Origin: Cytobacillus pseudoceanisediminis
Lineage (GTDB): Bacteria; Bacillota; Bacilli; Bacillales; Cytobacillaceae
DNA: 64,000 nt
Direction: 5' to 3'
Assembly: GCF_023516215.1 (NCBI RefSeq)
Contig: NZ_CP097349.1
Coordinates: 1,798,001-1,862,000, forward strand
Below, piece by piece: positions 1 through 9,358 of the stretch. The notes below the pieces were generated by a model. That model had not been told where the DNA came from, made no database searches, and worked only from the letters and a program-made list of their open reading frames with translations. Position 1 is the stretch's first letter. Each line of letters begins with the position of its first letter. Position numbers and translations under genes: made by a program.

Positions 1-482
1 GATATGGAGGCATTGTTTGCCACCACAAAGCCAAATGCTGCTGAAGTAAACAGAAATTCTATCATTTCCATTCGTGTTGGATTGAGAACTTCTTTTACAG
101 CGAACAGTGTGCCTGGCACCACGCCAGCCGAACCTGCTGTAGGGGTGGCACAGATTGTACCCATTGCAGCGTTCACTTCATTGGTTGCAACTGCTTTGCT
201 GACAGCATCCAATAAAATATTTCCTGATAAAGCCTTTCCGCTCTGAATGTACTTTTGCAGAAGGACTGCATCACCGCCAGTCAGACCCGTAACAGACGTG
301 ACACCTTTCAGTCCTCTCTCGACAGCCTGTTCCATGACTGTCAAATTGCGGTCCATTTTGGCGATAATTTCATCACGAGTCAAACCAGTTACTTCTATCT
401 CCTGCTGAATCATGATTTCAGCAATTTTTACACCTTTATTTTCAGCGAGCTCAACAAGCTCAGCAACATTTCTAAACAACAT
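1..482 (-). CDS. sdaAA: L-serine dehydratase, iron-sulfur-dependent, alpha subunit (C-terminus cut by window edge)
   Basis: The alpha subunit of the two-subunit L-serine ammonia-lyase, which deaminates L-serine to pyruvate and ammonia with a 4Fe-4S cluster. About 160 residues are visible and the frame runs open off the left edge. The family is usually near 300 residues, so roughly the C-terminal half is missing. Recognisable stretches are the start MLFRNVAELVELAE, then TGLTGGDAVLLQKY and ICATPTAGSAGVVPG. The start ATG at 482 follows a good AGGAGG site. It lies 31 bases after the beta subunit gene on the same strand, so the two are one operon in the order sdaAB-sdaAA. Confidence 0.95.
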   Translation of the reverse strand, partial: MLFRNVAELVELAENKGVKIAEIMIQQEIEVTGLTRDEIIAKMDRNLTVMEQAVERGLKGVTSVTGLTGGDAVLLQKYIQSGKALSGNILLDAVSKAVATNEVNAAMGTICATPTAGSAGVVPGTLFAVKEVLNPTRMEMIEFLFTSAAFGFVVANNASI

Positions 483-513
483 TAGACTTTCCCTCCTGAT
501 GACCAGCTAACTA

Positions 514-1176
514 TTAGTCAACCATTCTGATAATTTGAGTGATATTCGGAAGCCCTTCAAGCTCTGTCATCACATCATGGCCGATCTTCTGATCCACTTC
601 AATGACCATAATTGCCATTTTCCCTTTTTCCTTGCGTGAAACTTCCATATGTCCAATATTAATCTGGTGCTTTGATAAAATATTCGTAACAGCGGAAATA
701 ACTCCAAACTGATCGTTATGCACAACTAAAATGGCAGGATGTTCGCCAGATAACTTTAGTTCAAAAGAATTCAGTTCGGTTATTTCTATTGTCCCGCCGC
801 CGATGGATATCCCCACAAGTTCAAGGTCACGATCTCCTTCGGTAAGCTTGACCCGTACAGTATTAGGATGGTCTGTAACGGTATCTTCAACTGTAAAAAT
901 GACTTCAATCCCTGCTTCTTCAGCTAATTGAAGAGCAGAAGGAATTCGCTCGTCAAAAGTATCAAAGTCGAGGATTCCGCCAACAATGGCAACATCCGTA
1001 CCATGTCCTTTATAGGTTTTTGCAAAAGAACCGTATAAAGAAATCTCGGCTTTGGACGGCTGTTTTCCGAAAAGAGTCCGGGCAACACGCCCAATGCGTG
1101 CAGCTCCGGCTGTATGTGAACTTGAAGGTCCGATCATAACCGGTCCAATAATATCAAACGCGGATCTGTATTTCAT
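514..1176 (-). CDS. sdaAB: L-serine dehydratase, iron-sulfur-dependent, beta subunit
   Basis: Beta subunit of L-serine ammonia-lyase, 220 residues, the normal length. The N-terminal SDH beta domain carries the signature SSSHTAGAARIGR near residue 18. The C-terminal 70 residues form an ACT domain (AILVVHNDQFGVISAV onward), a regulatory fold that senses amino acids in this family. It is the first gene of the sdaAB-sdaAA operon. The regulator gene just upstream, on the same strand, is separated by about 85 bases and may belong to the same transcript. The gene is intact. Confidence 0.95.
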   Translation of the reverse strand: MKYRSAFDIIGPVMIGPSSSHTAGAARIGRVARTLFGKQPSKAEISLYGSFAKTYKGHGTDVAIVGGILDFDTFDERIPSALQLAEEAGIEVIFTVEDTVTDHPNTVRVKLTEGDRDLELVGISIGGGTIEITELNSFELKLSGEHPAILVVHNDQFGVISAVTNILSKHQINIGHMEVSRKEKGKMAIMVIEVDQKIGHDVMTELEGLPNITQIIRMVD

Positions 1177-1261
1177 TTTTTATGCCCCTTTACTTTTAAG
1201 GTCTTTTAATTCATATAGCTGCAATGAAAATTACAGCAAGCAGGCTTTTCCTCAAAATTAT

Positions 1262-1933
1262 TTATTTATGCTCCACAGCTTCCGGCTGCAGCTCATTAAT
1301 CGTTCTGATTTTCTGCAGGTAATTATAGATGGTGAATTTGGAAACCCCAAGCACAGATGCAACATAATCAGTTGCCCCTTTAATGAGGAATGTCCCTTTA
1401 TCTTCAAGCTGGCGGACACATTCAACTTTTTCTTCGAGCGTCATCAATGAAGGTGCCTTCCTAAAGCCTTGAAGTACTTGATCCACCATCTCGTGAATAA
1501 CATCCTGGACGGAATTAAAAAAGGTCTCCGATTTAGAAGAATGTTCATCAAAGCTGATAAACTCTTCAATCTCTCCTCCAAATTGCATGAGCAGACTAAT
1601 ATCATAATTAAGGCACAATGCACCAATTACTTTATTTTCATCATCACGCAGAAAAATCGTGGATGATTTCATGACATTCCCTTTTTTGGATTGTGTTTTA
1701 TAATTGGCTATATCATTAACTTCGTTTTTATGTTTGGCTAATTCATTCAATACAAGATCTGTAATGGGTGAGCCGATTTTCCTGTCCGTTATATCTCCTG
1801 CTATATGAATAAGCGATTTTTTTAAGTCGCTGAAATCGTGCACGGCCACTTCACAGCGGGAACCAAACATTCGAACCAGCATATCTGCGGTTCGGATCGC
1901 CAAGTCAAAAACAGGTCTATGGCATTCCTTCAA
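1262..1933 (-). CDS. YheO/DauR-like transcriptional regulator (PAS plus helix-turn-helix)
   Basis: A DNA-binding regulator of the YheO/DauR type. Residues roughly 10-120 look like the YheO PAS-like sensor domain (VFDLAIRTADMLVRMFG, then DLVLNELAKH). The C-terminal 50 residues are a helix-turn-helix (GATDYVASVLGVSKFTIYNYLQKI). The TTG start at 1933 is preferred because it has AGGGAG eight bases upstream, whereas the in-frame ATG at 1966 has no Shine-Dalgarno. In known members the ligand is an amino acid or a related metabolite. Its position directly before sdaAB suggests control of serine degradation, which is inference. Confidence 0.8.
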   Translation of the reverse strand: MKECHRPVFDLAIRTADMLVRMFGSRCEVAVHDFSDLKKSLIHIAGDITDRKIGSPITDLVLNELAKHKNEVNDIANYKTQSKKGNVMKSSTIFLRDDENKVIGALCLNYDISLLMQFGGEIEEFISFDEHSSKSETFFNSVQDVIHEMVDQVLQGFRKAPSLMTLEEKVECVRQLEDKGTFLIKGATDYVASVLGVSKFTIYNYLQKIRTINELQPEAVEHK

Positions 1934-2063
1934 CTTTGTCACTCCCTTTTGTGAAATCGCTTTCATTATTATACTACTCTATATTTCTTTATAATTTCAT
2001 ATTAACATAAAAACATACATTGTTAAAATAAAATTTTAATAGCTACAAAAAAATTGTAAGACA

Positions 2064-2103
2064 CATAAAAAATTGCCGCAACAATAAATCAGATGCGGCA
2101 ATT
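2064..2103 (-). terminator. Rho-independent terminator of the small gene at 2109-2341
   Basis: A ten-base stem (2071-2080 with 2094-2103, AATTGCCGCA pairing with TGCGGCAATT) is followed on the minus strand by a run of T. Confidence 0.75.
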
Positions 2104-2108
2104 CTATA

Positions 2109-2341
2109 TTATACATTTTTTAATACAAGATAAAGCCTGTTGACTCGCTCAGTTCGTTCCTCCTCGGAAGCAAGATCAAATTTTTCAGTAAATGGAATAC
2201 CTCATTTAAAATATCCTGTGTATGTTCCTCCTGAAAAAAAGATTGAAACAAAGAACTCATATCGTCCGGCAGAAATTCTTTCTGCTGTTCAAACTTATTT
2301 TGTACATCTTCCGGTGTGTGATCCAGTTTACATTCACTCAT
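2109..2341 (-). CDS. Small acidic protein of unknown function, frameshifted in this sequence
   Basis: A small soluble protein of about 77 residues, not recognised. It starts at the ATG at 2341 (MSECKLDHTPEDVQ) with GGAGG seven bases upstream. The original frame runs past the normal end with an unlikely tail. If the A5 run near 2185 is read as A6 the protein continues as LLKKFDLASEEERTERV and ends KNV at 2109, just before the terminator. The composition is rich in Glu, Gln and Asp with predicted helices. No partner gene is obvious. The frameshift is probably a sequencing error. Confidence 0.55.
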
Positions 2342-2493
2342 AAAAAAACCTCCAGTATGACTGTTACTTACTTTTTTCATTATGATAAATCATTATTCTA
2401 TTTTACCTTCTACAGTCCTATTAAAACATATACCTCTTCTGCATAGTTTCTTCAAACATTTCGACTATAATAGAATTAATTGATTTGAAATGA

Positions 2494-3894
2494 GTGAGTT
2501 CTTTGAATAAACTTTCCATGAAGCTGGGCCTGTTGTTCTTTCTGATCCTTTTTGGGCTTGAAACAATTATGTTCTTCTTTTTACATAGTACCCTTGTTGA
2601 ATCACGTGTGGAGGAAGAGCTGATAGCTCTGCAGACACGCGGCAATTCACACCGTGCTATACTCGAAAAGCATTTTGATGAAAATACGATTTCCCATGTG
2701 GCTCTGATGGAATCTGAAGCAAATACAGATGTAGTTATTACAAATACGAATAATGAGATCCTTGGTGCTTCTGTTGATAGCAGTTTGATCCAAAAGTACA
2801 TAGAAAGGCCGCTAATATCTTCTATAAGGGAAGGCATAACCATCGAGGACAATTGGAAAGAGGAAGATTATATCTCAACAGTCAGCCCGATCGATCAGAA
2901 TGGAGTGCTGACTGGCCATGTATATATGTTTCAGGATACAGCTTGGATTCAGTCGTTAATTTCACGCTTAAATGAACAATTTTTAATCGCCGGTTTCATT
3001 GCCGTCATTTTTACCATTACTATCATCATCTTTTTATCAAAGGCACTGGCAAAACCGCTGATTAAAATGAAGGAAGCCACCTCACAAATTAGCAGCGGTG
3101 ATTTTTCAGTTTCCCTTCCTAAAACCGGTGACGATGAACTTGGGGATTTAGCTCGGTCCATTCAGTTATTGGCGGATGACCTGAATTATCTCAGAGAAGA
3201 ACGCAATGAATTTTTATCCAGTATATCGCACGAACTTCGCACTCCTCTTACTTATATAAAGGGGTATGCGGATATAGTTCAGAAGCGGAACCTGAGCCCG
3301 GAAGAAAGAAATCAATATTTATCAATTATTCTGGAGGAAACCAACCGGCTTTCAGATATGGTTAAGAATCTTTTCGATTTGGCTAAAATTGATAAAAATA
3401 CCTTTGATATAAAAAAGATCTATTGACCTGAAGGATTTTATGAAAAAATTGAAACAAAATTCTCACCGGCATTCACCGAAAAAGGTATGCTGCTGTCTGT
3501 TATTTGTCGTGAATCAATCACTATTTCTGCGGATGCATCAAGGCTGGAACAGATCATATTTAATCTTCTGGATAACTCCATTAAGTATTCCACAGCTGGA
3601 GATAAAACAACAATTAATATAAACAGGACCAAAAAACATGTCATCATTAACATAAAGGATACCGGAAGAGGAATCTCTGAAGAGGAACTGCCCTTTATCT
3701 TTAACCGGTTTTTCCGAGTGGATAAATCACGTGCAAGAGCTCTTGGAGGGACTGGTCTCGGGCTTGCCATTGTTAAGGAACTTGTCCATGCCCATGGAGG
3801 GACTATATCGGTCTGCAGCAGAGAAGGTGACGGCACAGAATTCGAAATTGTTTTTAAGGGAGAAACGGAAAGTGAAAACAATACTTTTGGTTGA
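2494..3894 (+). CDS. Sensor histidine kinase, interrupted near 3415-3440
   Basis: Membrane sensor kinase of an OmpR-type two-component system, about 466 residues once repaired. One N-terminal membrane helix, an extracellular sensor region (about residues 30-160), a second helix near 165-185, a HAMP segment, the HisKA box (SSISHELRTPLTYIKG) and an ATPase domain with DNSIKYS, DTGRGIS and GGTGLGLAIVKE. An in-frame TGA at 3424 splits it. Reading A6 near 3412 as A5 and T4 at 3436 as T5 gives the sensible bridge IKRSIDLKDFYEKIE, so two compensating homopolymer errors are likely. GTG at 2494 or TTG at 2503 could be the start. It overlaps the response regulator gene by 23 bases. Confidence 0.85.
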
Positions 3895-4549
3895 CGATGA
3901 AACAAGAATGCTGGATCTAATTTCTTTATACTTAACACCCCTCGGCTACAATTGCATTAAATTGGCATCAGGCTCAGATGCCTTGCTTTACTTAGAAACC
4001 CATTCAGCAGATCTCGTCCTTTTGGATGTTATGATGCCTGAAATGGATGGATGGAAAGTATGCGAGGAGGTAAAAAAATATTGGGATATTCCCATCATTA
4101 TGCTTACTGCGAAAAGCGAAAAGCCGGACATTGTAAAAGGATTGAACATCGGAGCAGATGATTATATTTTAAAGCCATTCGATGAAGAGGAGTTATCTGC
4201 AAGGATTGAAGCAGTTCTGAGAAGAAACAAAAAAGATGGAAAAACCAAAACCTTTAAAGGGCTGGAACTTAAAGAAGATTCTTTTGAACTTTGGTATAAA
4301 AATAAGGAAATCCTTTTGACTCCCAAAGAGTTTTCAATGTTAAGCCTGTTCCTCTCAAACCTGAACAGAGTTTTTTCACGTGAGCATTTAATAGGCTCTG
4401 TATGGGGTTATGGCGTTTCAATCGAAGACCGCACCATCGATTCGCATGTCAGAAATTTACGGGAAAAATTAAGAAAAGCCGGGTTTCCTGCAGATCAGTA
4501 TCTGACGACTGTCTGGGGTTTAGGCTATAAATGGGCCGGAAAGGATTAA
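3872..4549 (+). CDS. Response regulator, OmpR/PhoB family
   Basis: Partner of the kinase just upstream. The receiver domain (residues 1-115) starts KTILLVDDET, has the phosphoacceptor Asp in LVLLDVMMPEMDG and the conserved Lys in YILKPFDEEEL. The C-terminal 95 residues form a winged-helix DNA-binding domain (LTPKEFSMLSLFL, RTIDSHVRNLREKL). The GTG at 3872 is chosen as start because it begins exactly at the conserved KTILLVDDE and follows AAGGGA. The overlap with the kinase suggests translational coupling. Likely targets include the adjacent membrane and metal-binding genes, which is inference. Confidence 0.92.
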   Translation: MKTILLVDDETRMLDLISLYLTPLGYNCIKLASGSDALLYLETHSADLVLLDVMMPEMDGWKVCEEVKKYWDIPIIMLTAKSEKPDIVKGLNIGADDYILKPFDEEELSARIEAVLRRNKKDGKTKTFKGLELKEDSFELWYKNKEILLTPKEFSMLSLFLSNLNRVFSREHLIGSVWGYGVSIEDRTIDSHVRNLREKLRKAGFPADQYLTTVWGLGYKWAGKD

Positions 4550-4552
4550 TGG

Positions 4553-5113
4553 ATGTTTTCTGATATCATAGGATGGCTTTCAGATGAACCGATATTGGCA
4601 GCTTTTTTTAGCATATCCATGAACATTGCTGCCGCGATAACGGGTTTCCTCCCAAGTGCCTTTATTACTGCGGGCACAGTTGCTGCTTTTGATCTGAAAA
4701 TGGGGCTAATCCTATTAATCATCGGAGAAGCAGCTGGAGCAATTATAAGTTTTATTCTTTATCGTAAAGGAATCACTGCGCTTACCTCCTCTTTTCCTCA
4801 GCTTAAGAATAACAAATTATTTTCTAAGCTCCAAAATGCGGAAGGGCCGGCTGCCTATTTCATGGTTGTTTTGCTGAGGGTATTGCCGTTTGTCCCATCA
4901 GGTGCAGTCACACTGGCAGCAGCATACAGCAGGATGAGGCTTCTGCCCTTTGGCATTGCCAGCACCATCGGAAAAATACCTGCTTTGTTAATTGAAGCCT
5001 TTGCGGTTTCACATGCACTAAAATTAAAAATGGAGCTGCAAATAGCCATTTTCCTTTTTACTGCTTTTTCCTTTTTGGTTTACTATTTATTAAAAAAATA
5101 TAAATTAAGTTAA
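4553..5113 (+). CDS. TVP38/TMEM64 (SNARE-associated, DedA-like) family membrane protein
   Basis: Integral membrane protein of 186 residues with about five or six hydrophobic helices. The TVP38/DedA signature region is visible as AYFMVVLLRVLPFVPSGAVTLAAAYSRM, with helix-breaking Gly and Pro residues. It begins four bases after the response regulator stop, so it is the third gene of that operon. Families of this type are implicated in lipid or membrane homeostasis and sometimes in metal or peptide stress. The exact substrate cannot be read from the sequence. Confidence 0.82.
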   Translation: MFSDIIGWLSDEPILAAFFSISMNIAAAITGFLPSAFITAGTVAAFDLKMGLILLIIGEAAGAIISFILYRKGITALTSSFPQLKNNKLFSKLQNAEGPAAYFMVVLLRVLPFVPSGAVTLAAAYSRMRLLPFGIASTIGKIPALLIEAFAVSHALKLKMELQIAIFLFTAFSFLVYYLLKKYKLS

Positions 5114-5147
5114 GGAGCTTATCTTCGGCAGATAACCTCCTTAACTT
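5107..5147 (+). terminator. Bidirectional terminator-like hairpin between convergent genes
   Basis: An eleven-base inverted repeat (AAGTTAAGGAG and CTCCTTAACTT) closes an inner hairpin (TTATC-TTCGGCA-GATAA). It overlaps the stop of the TVP38-like gene and precedes the convergent lipoprotein gene's end. Confidence 0.6.
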
Positions 5148-5153
5148 ACAGTA

Positions 5154-5753
5154 TTATTCAGATGGAGAAAGCTCGTTTTCTGTTACCCACATGTGGTTTT
5201 TTACTTCCTGACCGTCAGCTGTAGTAAAGTCAACTGTATAGACAGTTGTTTTCTGCACAGAATCGATTACAGCTGCTGCTCCGTCCATCCCCTCCATGTG
5301 ACTTGGATTTATTTTTACCTCGGCGCCTTCTTTAAATGGCTCTTCTCCTGCATCAGCAATCTCTTCATGAACTACCCATTTATGATTTTCAACTTTTTTA
5401 CCGCCAGTGGTTGGTGTATAAGAGACCGTATATACAGTAGTATCATATGCGCCTGTAATTGTTGCTTCGGCTCCCTCCATCCCTTCCATATGTCCTTCTG
5501 TTATAAAGGCCTGGCTTCCAACTTCATATTTTGGATTTTCAGCTTCCTTTATTCCTTCAGGAACTTCCCCGGAGCCGGAATGGTCCATGCTTGAATGGTC
5601 TCCTGAGTGGCCGCTGCTTTCATTATTCGTTGTGCTTTCTTCAGTGCTGGTGCCTTCCTGACCGGCATTCCCATCATTTCCGCCGCAGGCAGTTAATGTT
5701 ATCGCTGCAGTTAGAGAAACCAGCCAAATCGCAAATTTTTTACTTGTCAGCAT
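5154..5753 (-). CDS. ydhK: DUF1541 lipoprotein (YdhK-like)
   Basis: Secreted lipoprotein of 199 residues. The signal peptide ends in the lipobox LTAC (Cys near residue 23). A low-complexity Ser/His/Asp-rich segment (SSGHSGDHSSMDHSGSG) follows, which could bind metal. Two tandem DUF1541 repeats come next, each with HMEGM followed by TTVYTV and ending near NHKWVVHEE or NHMWVTENE. The B. subtilis homologue is YdhK. Proteins of this type often sit near copper-handling genes, and here the neighbours are a Cys-rich copper-binding protein and a two-component system. The start ATG at 5753 has an AGGAGG-like site. Confidence 0.88.
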   Translation of the reverse strand: MLTSKKFAIWLVSLTAAITLTACGGNDGNAGQEGTSTEESTTNNESSGHSGDHSSMDHSGSGEVPEGIKEAENPKYEVGSQAFITEGHMEGMEGAEATITGAYDTTVYTVSYTPTTGGKKVENHKWVVHEEIADAGEEPFKEGAEVKINPSHMEGMDGAAAVIDSVQKTTVYTVDFTTADGQEVKNHMWVTENELSPSE

Positions 5754-5904
5754 ATCTATTCCTCCTTTTCTTCATGAAGTTAGTATGGCAATAAATTGTG
5801 CAGAAATTATGGAACAGGCATACAAAAGGCTAATTTAATTTCCCTTCAATAATGGAAAATATGTACAATTATTCATAACCGGGGATTGTAACTAAAAAGC
5901 ATTG

Positions 5905-5933
5905 AAACAGACACCCTGCTGGATGTCTGTTTT
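5905..5933 (-). terminator. Hairpin at the 3' end of the four-helix copper protein gene
   Basis: Nine-base stem AAACAGACA with TGTCTGTTT, ten bases beyond the stop codon. The T-run on the minus strand is weak. Confidence 0.5.
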
Positions 5934-5942
5934 GTCACTAAA

Positions 5943-6272
5943 TTAAGAAGCCATTTTACGGCATTCCTCCGCACACTTAAAGCAGGCTTCAGCACAGCGC
6001 TTGCAATGGCCGTGATCATGTTTTTTGCACTCATTTCCGCAAGCTTCACAAATTTCTGCGCATAGGATACAAATTTGCTTGGCAAATGGGCTGTTTGACT
6101 GCATCGTCTTAGCTGCAAAGGCACAGATATCAGCACACTCCCTATCCAGGCGGATACATTCCGCCATCATTTTAACATCCTCTTCTCCTAAGCATGCATC
6201 ATAGCATACATTACAGGCTTTCATGCATTCTAAACAAGCCTGAATGCATTCTTCAAAGGATTGGCTATACAT
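5943..6272 (-). CDS. yhjQ: Four-helix bundle copper-binding protein (Csp/YhjQ-like)
   Basis: Small cytosolic protein of 109 residues packed with Cys in helical spacing (ECIQACLECMKACNVCYDAC, then CADICAF, CILCAEICEACGNEC, CKRCAEACFKCAEEC). This is the DUF326 or copper storage protein pattern, in which Cys residues line the inside of a four-helix bundle and bind many Cu(I) ions. A His-rich patch (KKHDHGH) lies near the C-terminus. The start ATG at 6272 follows AAGGAAGG. There is no signal peptide, so it acts in the cytosol. It fits a copper-stress role next to the DUF1541 lipoprotein. Confidence 0.9.
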   Translation of the reverse strand: MYSQSFEECIQACLECMKACNVCYDACLGEEDVKMMAECIRLDRECADICAFAAKTMQSNSPFAKQICILCAEICEACGNECKKHDHGHCKRCAEACFKCAEECRKMAS

Positions 6273-6364
6273 TCTATCATCCTTCCTTTTATCTCATTAC
6301 AAAGATACTCTACCCGTGCCTTCTTTTAGTAAACTGCATATTTTCTGCATATATTGCAGGCTGC

Positions 6365-6396
6365 AAAAAAAGAGCAGAGAGTTATCTCTCTGCTCC
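6365..6396 (-). terminator. Rho-independent terminator of the LTA synthase gene
   Basis: Nine-base stem (AGCAGAGAG with CTCTCTGCT) followed by seven T on the minus strand. It begins just past the repaired stop codon at 6403. Confidence 0.8.
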
Positions 6397-6402
6397 TAAA
6401 TC

Positions 6403-8369
6403 TTACTTCTGTATACCCGGCCCATTTCTTTCCTCTATAAATGGCACCTCTTTTTTTACATATGAGTAATCATTCCGGTTGACTGGAATAAATCCTTCCG
6501 GTTTATAAAAGCGCAGCAGGTCTTTGTAAACAATGTTGTCTGACATTTCAAGCTCTTTTTCGCCTGATCGGAAAACGGCTTACAGGCATTAGCTTCAGCT
6601 ATTTCGCCGGTTTCAGTAAAATAACAGGTCTCTTCAATCTGTGTATATTCAGGGGAAATGAAGTTGCCGTTTCGGAACGGGACTACTTCACGGTGCTTAT
6701 CTGATAATAGATCTGATCCCATCTCCAGGTGATTTTTTGTATCAATGCCCAGCAGGTGAAGTAATGTCGGGCGCACATCCACCTGTCCGCCAACATTATG
6801 GACAATGCCGCCATCCACTCCTGGTACATGGATGAATACTGGCACTCTTTGAAGCTTGGCATATTCAAATGGTGTAATCTCTTTTCCGATTACTTCCGCC
6901 ATAGCTTCATTGTGGTTTTCGGAAATTCCGTAGTGATCGCCATACAGAACAACGACTGTATGATCATACAGCCCGGACTCCTTTAAATCATCAAAGAACT
7001 GCTGGAGTGCCTGGTCCATATAATTCGCCGACTGAAAATAGTGGTTCACCACATCATTATCCGTTTCGCCAGAAGGGAAATCAGTATCCCACTCATCCAT
7101 TTTAAAGGGGAAGTGATTAGAAAGAGTGATGAATTTTGTATAAAACGGCTGAGGAAGACTGGTCAGCATAGGCATGGATTCCTTGAAAAACGGCTTATCC
7201 TTCAACCCGTAGTTCTTAGTATTTTCATCGCTCATATTGTAATACTCAGCATCAAAAAACTTGTCATAGCCCATGGTTTTATACATTTCGTTACGGTTCC
7301 AGAATGTCTTGTAGTTTCCATGGAAAGCTGCTGAAGTATAGCCTTGAGACTTTAAAATAGCAGGTGTGCCATGGAAGGTATTTTGCGCTTTTGTTACATA
7401 TACCGCTCCCTGTGACATTGGATATAGCGATGTATCCATGATAAACTCTGCGTCAGAAGTCTTTCCCTGCCCGGTTTGATTCACAATATTATCAAAATAA
7501 AATGTCTTGCCGCTGTGTGCAAGTGAGTTCAGGAATGGAGTAACTTCTTTTCCATTCAGCTTGTAGTCAATAATAAATGTCTGAAGAGATTCCATAGATA
7601 CGTAAATAACGTTCATGCCCTTAGCTTTTCCGAAGTATTCAGGGTTCGGAGGTGCATACTTGGCTTTCACATAGTTCTCCACTTCAGTCACATCATTATT
7701 ATCCGCAAGAGCCCTTTGACTGGCAGACTTCGCATTTTGCACAATATCATATACGGTGAAATTGTATGCTCCAAGGTATTTCACCAAATAATTGCGGTCG
7801 AAGGAACGTGTAAGCAAATCAGGCCGGTCATTCTCTGCAACCTCAAGATTGATGAAGAATACAATGATGCCTGCAGCGATTACAGCCAATGCGGGCTTTC
7901 GGCTCATTTTCTTTCCTGGTTTGTACCATTTCCTGACTGCCAGGAAAAGAAGCAGAAGCGTATCTGTAAAATAAAAAATATCCCAAGGAGACATTAAAGA
8001 CAGAGCACTATCTCCCAGCTGCCCCCCATTAACTTTTGCCTGCATTAGTACGGGAACAGTAATAAAGTCGTTGAAGAATCTATAATAAACGACATTTGCA
8101 TAAAGCAGGAAAGATAAAAATAAATTCAAGCCAATAAGCATGCCTGATTGCCATTTTCCTTTGAAAAACAAAGCAAATCCAAGGAATACCAATGTAGAAC
8201 TTAATGGATTCAAAAACAGCAGAAATCGCTGTATGTCATTATTGATCCCTAAATTAAATTCGACGCGGTAGGCTATATATGTTTTTAGCCAAAAAAGGAT
8301 AACAGTCAGAAAGAACACAGCAAGGCTGTTTTTCGCCAATTTCCTTGGCGATTTTAATAACTTTCCCAT
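6403..8369 (-). CDS. ltaS: Lipoteichoic acid synthase family protein, frameshifted near its C-terminus
   Basis: Membrane sulfatase-fold enzyme that polymerises glycerol phosphate from phosphatidylglycerol on the outer face of the membrane. About 655 residues when repaired, matching the usual 640-650. Five N-terminal membrane helices come first, then the extracellular catalytic domain. The catalytic Thr lies in QTGQGKTSDAEF, and the metal ligands include the Glu in VSMESLQTF and the Asp/His pair in VVLYGDHYG. An A run near 6556 has lost one base; restored, the protein ends FIEERNGPGIQK at 6403, next to the terminator. The start ATG at 8369 has GAGGTGA. Bacilli carry several paralogues, so the exact one (LtaS, YfnI, YqgS, YvgJ) is uncertain. 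Confidence 0.9.
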
Positions 8370-8698
8370 AAGTGTGGTTTCACCTCTTAAATTGTAAACA
8401 TGCGAAAAACTTAGCAGCGGCTAAGTTTTTATACGTAAAAAATATGTAAAGCCAGCATTAATAAATGATGAAGGAATGTAAAATAATATAGCACAGTTTG
8501 AGATGAAAGAAAACTGATATCAACTTAATATCTTTCGCCTTTTTCCTGCAAAATCCAACAACTTTTCATAATAATTTTCTGTTAACCCATGCAATCTGAT
8601 GATAAAATGAATTTTCCCTTCATAATTTCTGTGCTGCAGGAGTATTGATCTTAAAAAGGGCAAGCTAAAAATTAAACATAGATGATTGGAGAGTCTTC
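8370..8698. other. Intergenic region between divergent ltaS and yczE-like genes
   Basis: AT-rich spacer of about 330 bases carrying the promoters of two divergent genes. The only clear structure is an inverted repeat at 8405-8430. I saw no ORF with a ribosome binding site. Confidence 0.5.
8405..8430 (-). promoter_or_regulatory. Terminator-like hairpin in the ltaS leader
   Basis: AAAAACTTAGC and GGCTAAGTTTTT form an eleven-base stem with a tiny loop, with T runs on either strand. It lies 36-61 bases upstream of the ltaS start and would be inside its leader. It could be an attenuator or the end of an unannotated small transcript. Confidence 0.4.
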
Positions 8699-9322
8699 AT
8701 GAAAGAACGTTTCTTATTTTTTATTATTGGGATGCTTATCCTGACAATGGGTGTAGCCCTAATTATCAGGTCAAACCTTGGAGCTTCTGCATGGGATGCC
8801 CTGGCTGTTGGTGAATCTCAAATGTTTCACTTAACAGTTGGCACCTTTGTTTTTATAAATGGAGTCATTCTCATTTTTATAAACGCTTTTTAATGAAAAA
8901 AGCCTGAAGTCCTTGCAGCCATTTCCATTTTGATTATTGGCGCACTAATTGACTTTTGGCTTCTCGTTATTTTTGGTGACCTTACCCCGCAAACATTGGC
9001 AGGTCAATCATTCATTTTGCTTTTTGGGATCCTTTCGATGGGTATGGGAGTGGCCATCTATCTGCAGGCCAAATTCCCCGCTAGTCCGATGGATACATTG
9101 ATGGTGGCCATTCACACTAGATTTGGATTGAATTTAAGAAACTCAAGGATTATCAGCGAAAGCTTTGCCCTGCTCCTTGCATTCTTATTCAAAGGTGCAA
9201 TCGGTGTAGGCACGATTGTGGTCACATTAACACTTGGTCTGGTTGTACAATTCTTTTACCCGGTTTTCGAAAGAACGCTTGAAAGAATGCAGGCGCCCAA
9301 AGGCCCGCTTATCACCAAATGA
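8699..9322 (+). CDS. YczE/YitT-like integral membrane protein, interrupted near 8891
   Basis: Membrane protein of about 207 residues with five or six helices. The conserved start (IGMLILTMGVALIIRSNLGASAWDAL) and the internal repeat (GMGVAIYLQAKFPASPMDTLM) are characteristic of the YczE family. Two stop codons in a row (TAA TGA at 8891-8896) break the frame, which continues in the same phase afterwards. Reading T5 as T6 and the following A6 as A5 gives INAFLMKKPEVLAAIS, so two offsetting homopolymer errors are likely. Function in the cell is unknown; B. subtilis YczE is linked to surfactin production. Confidence 0.78.
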
Positions 9323-9329
9323 TTACCCT

Positions 9330-9358
9330 CATCCTGCTCTTCCTGGGCAGGATGTTTT
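9330..9358 (+). terminator. Terminator after the yczE-like gene
   Basis: Eight-base stem CATCCTGC with GCAGGATG followed by TTTTAA, between convergent genes. Confidence 0.7.

Noticed and set aside
109..125. Another copy of the GTGCCTGGCACC palindrome
   Set aside because: It is within the sdaAA coding frame at a conserved Val-Pro-Gly, so the match is coincidental.
1..485. Plus-strand ORFs at the left edge
   Set aside because: They lie antiparallel to sdaAA, which has the correct motifs and a strong ribosome site.
3415..3440. In-frame TGA in the histidine kinase as a selenocysteine codon, since selB is present
   Set aside because: The conserved kinase sequence can be restored by two homopolymer corrections, the residue would fall at a linker, and no hairpin is evident just downstream.
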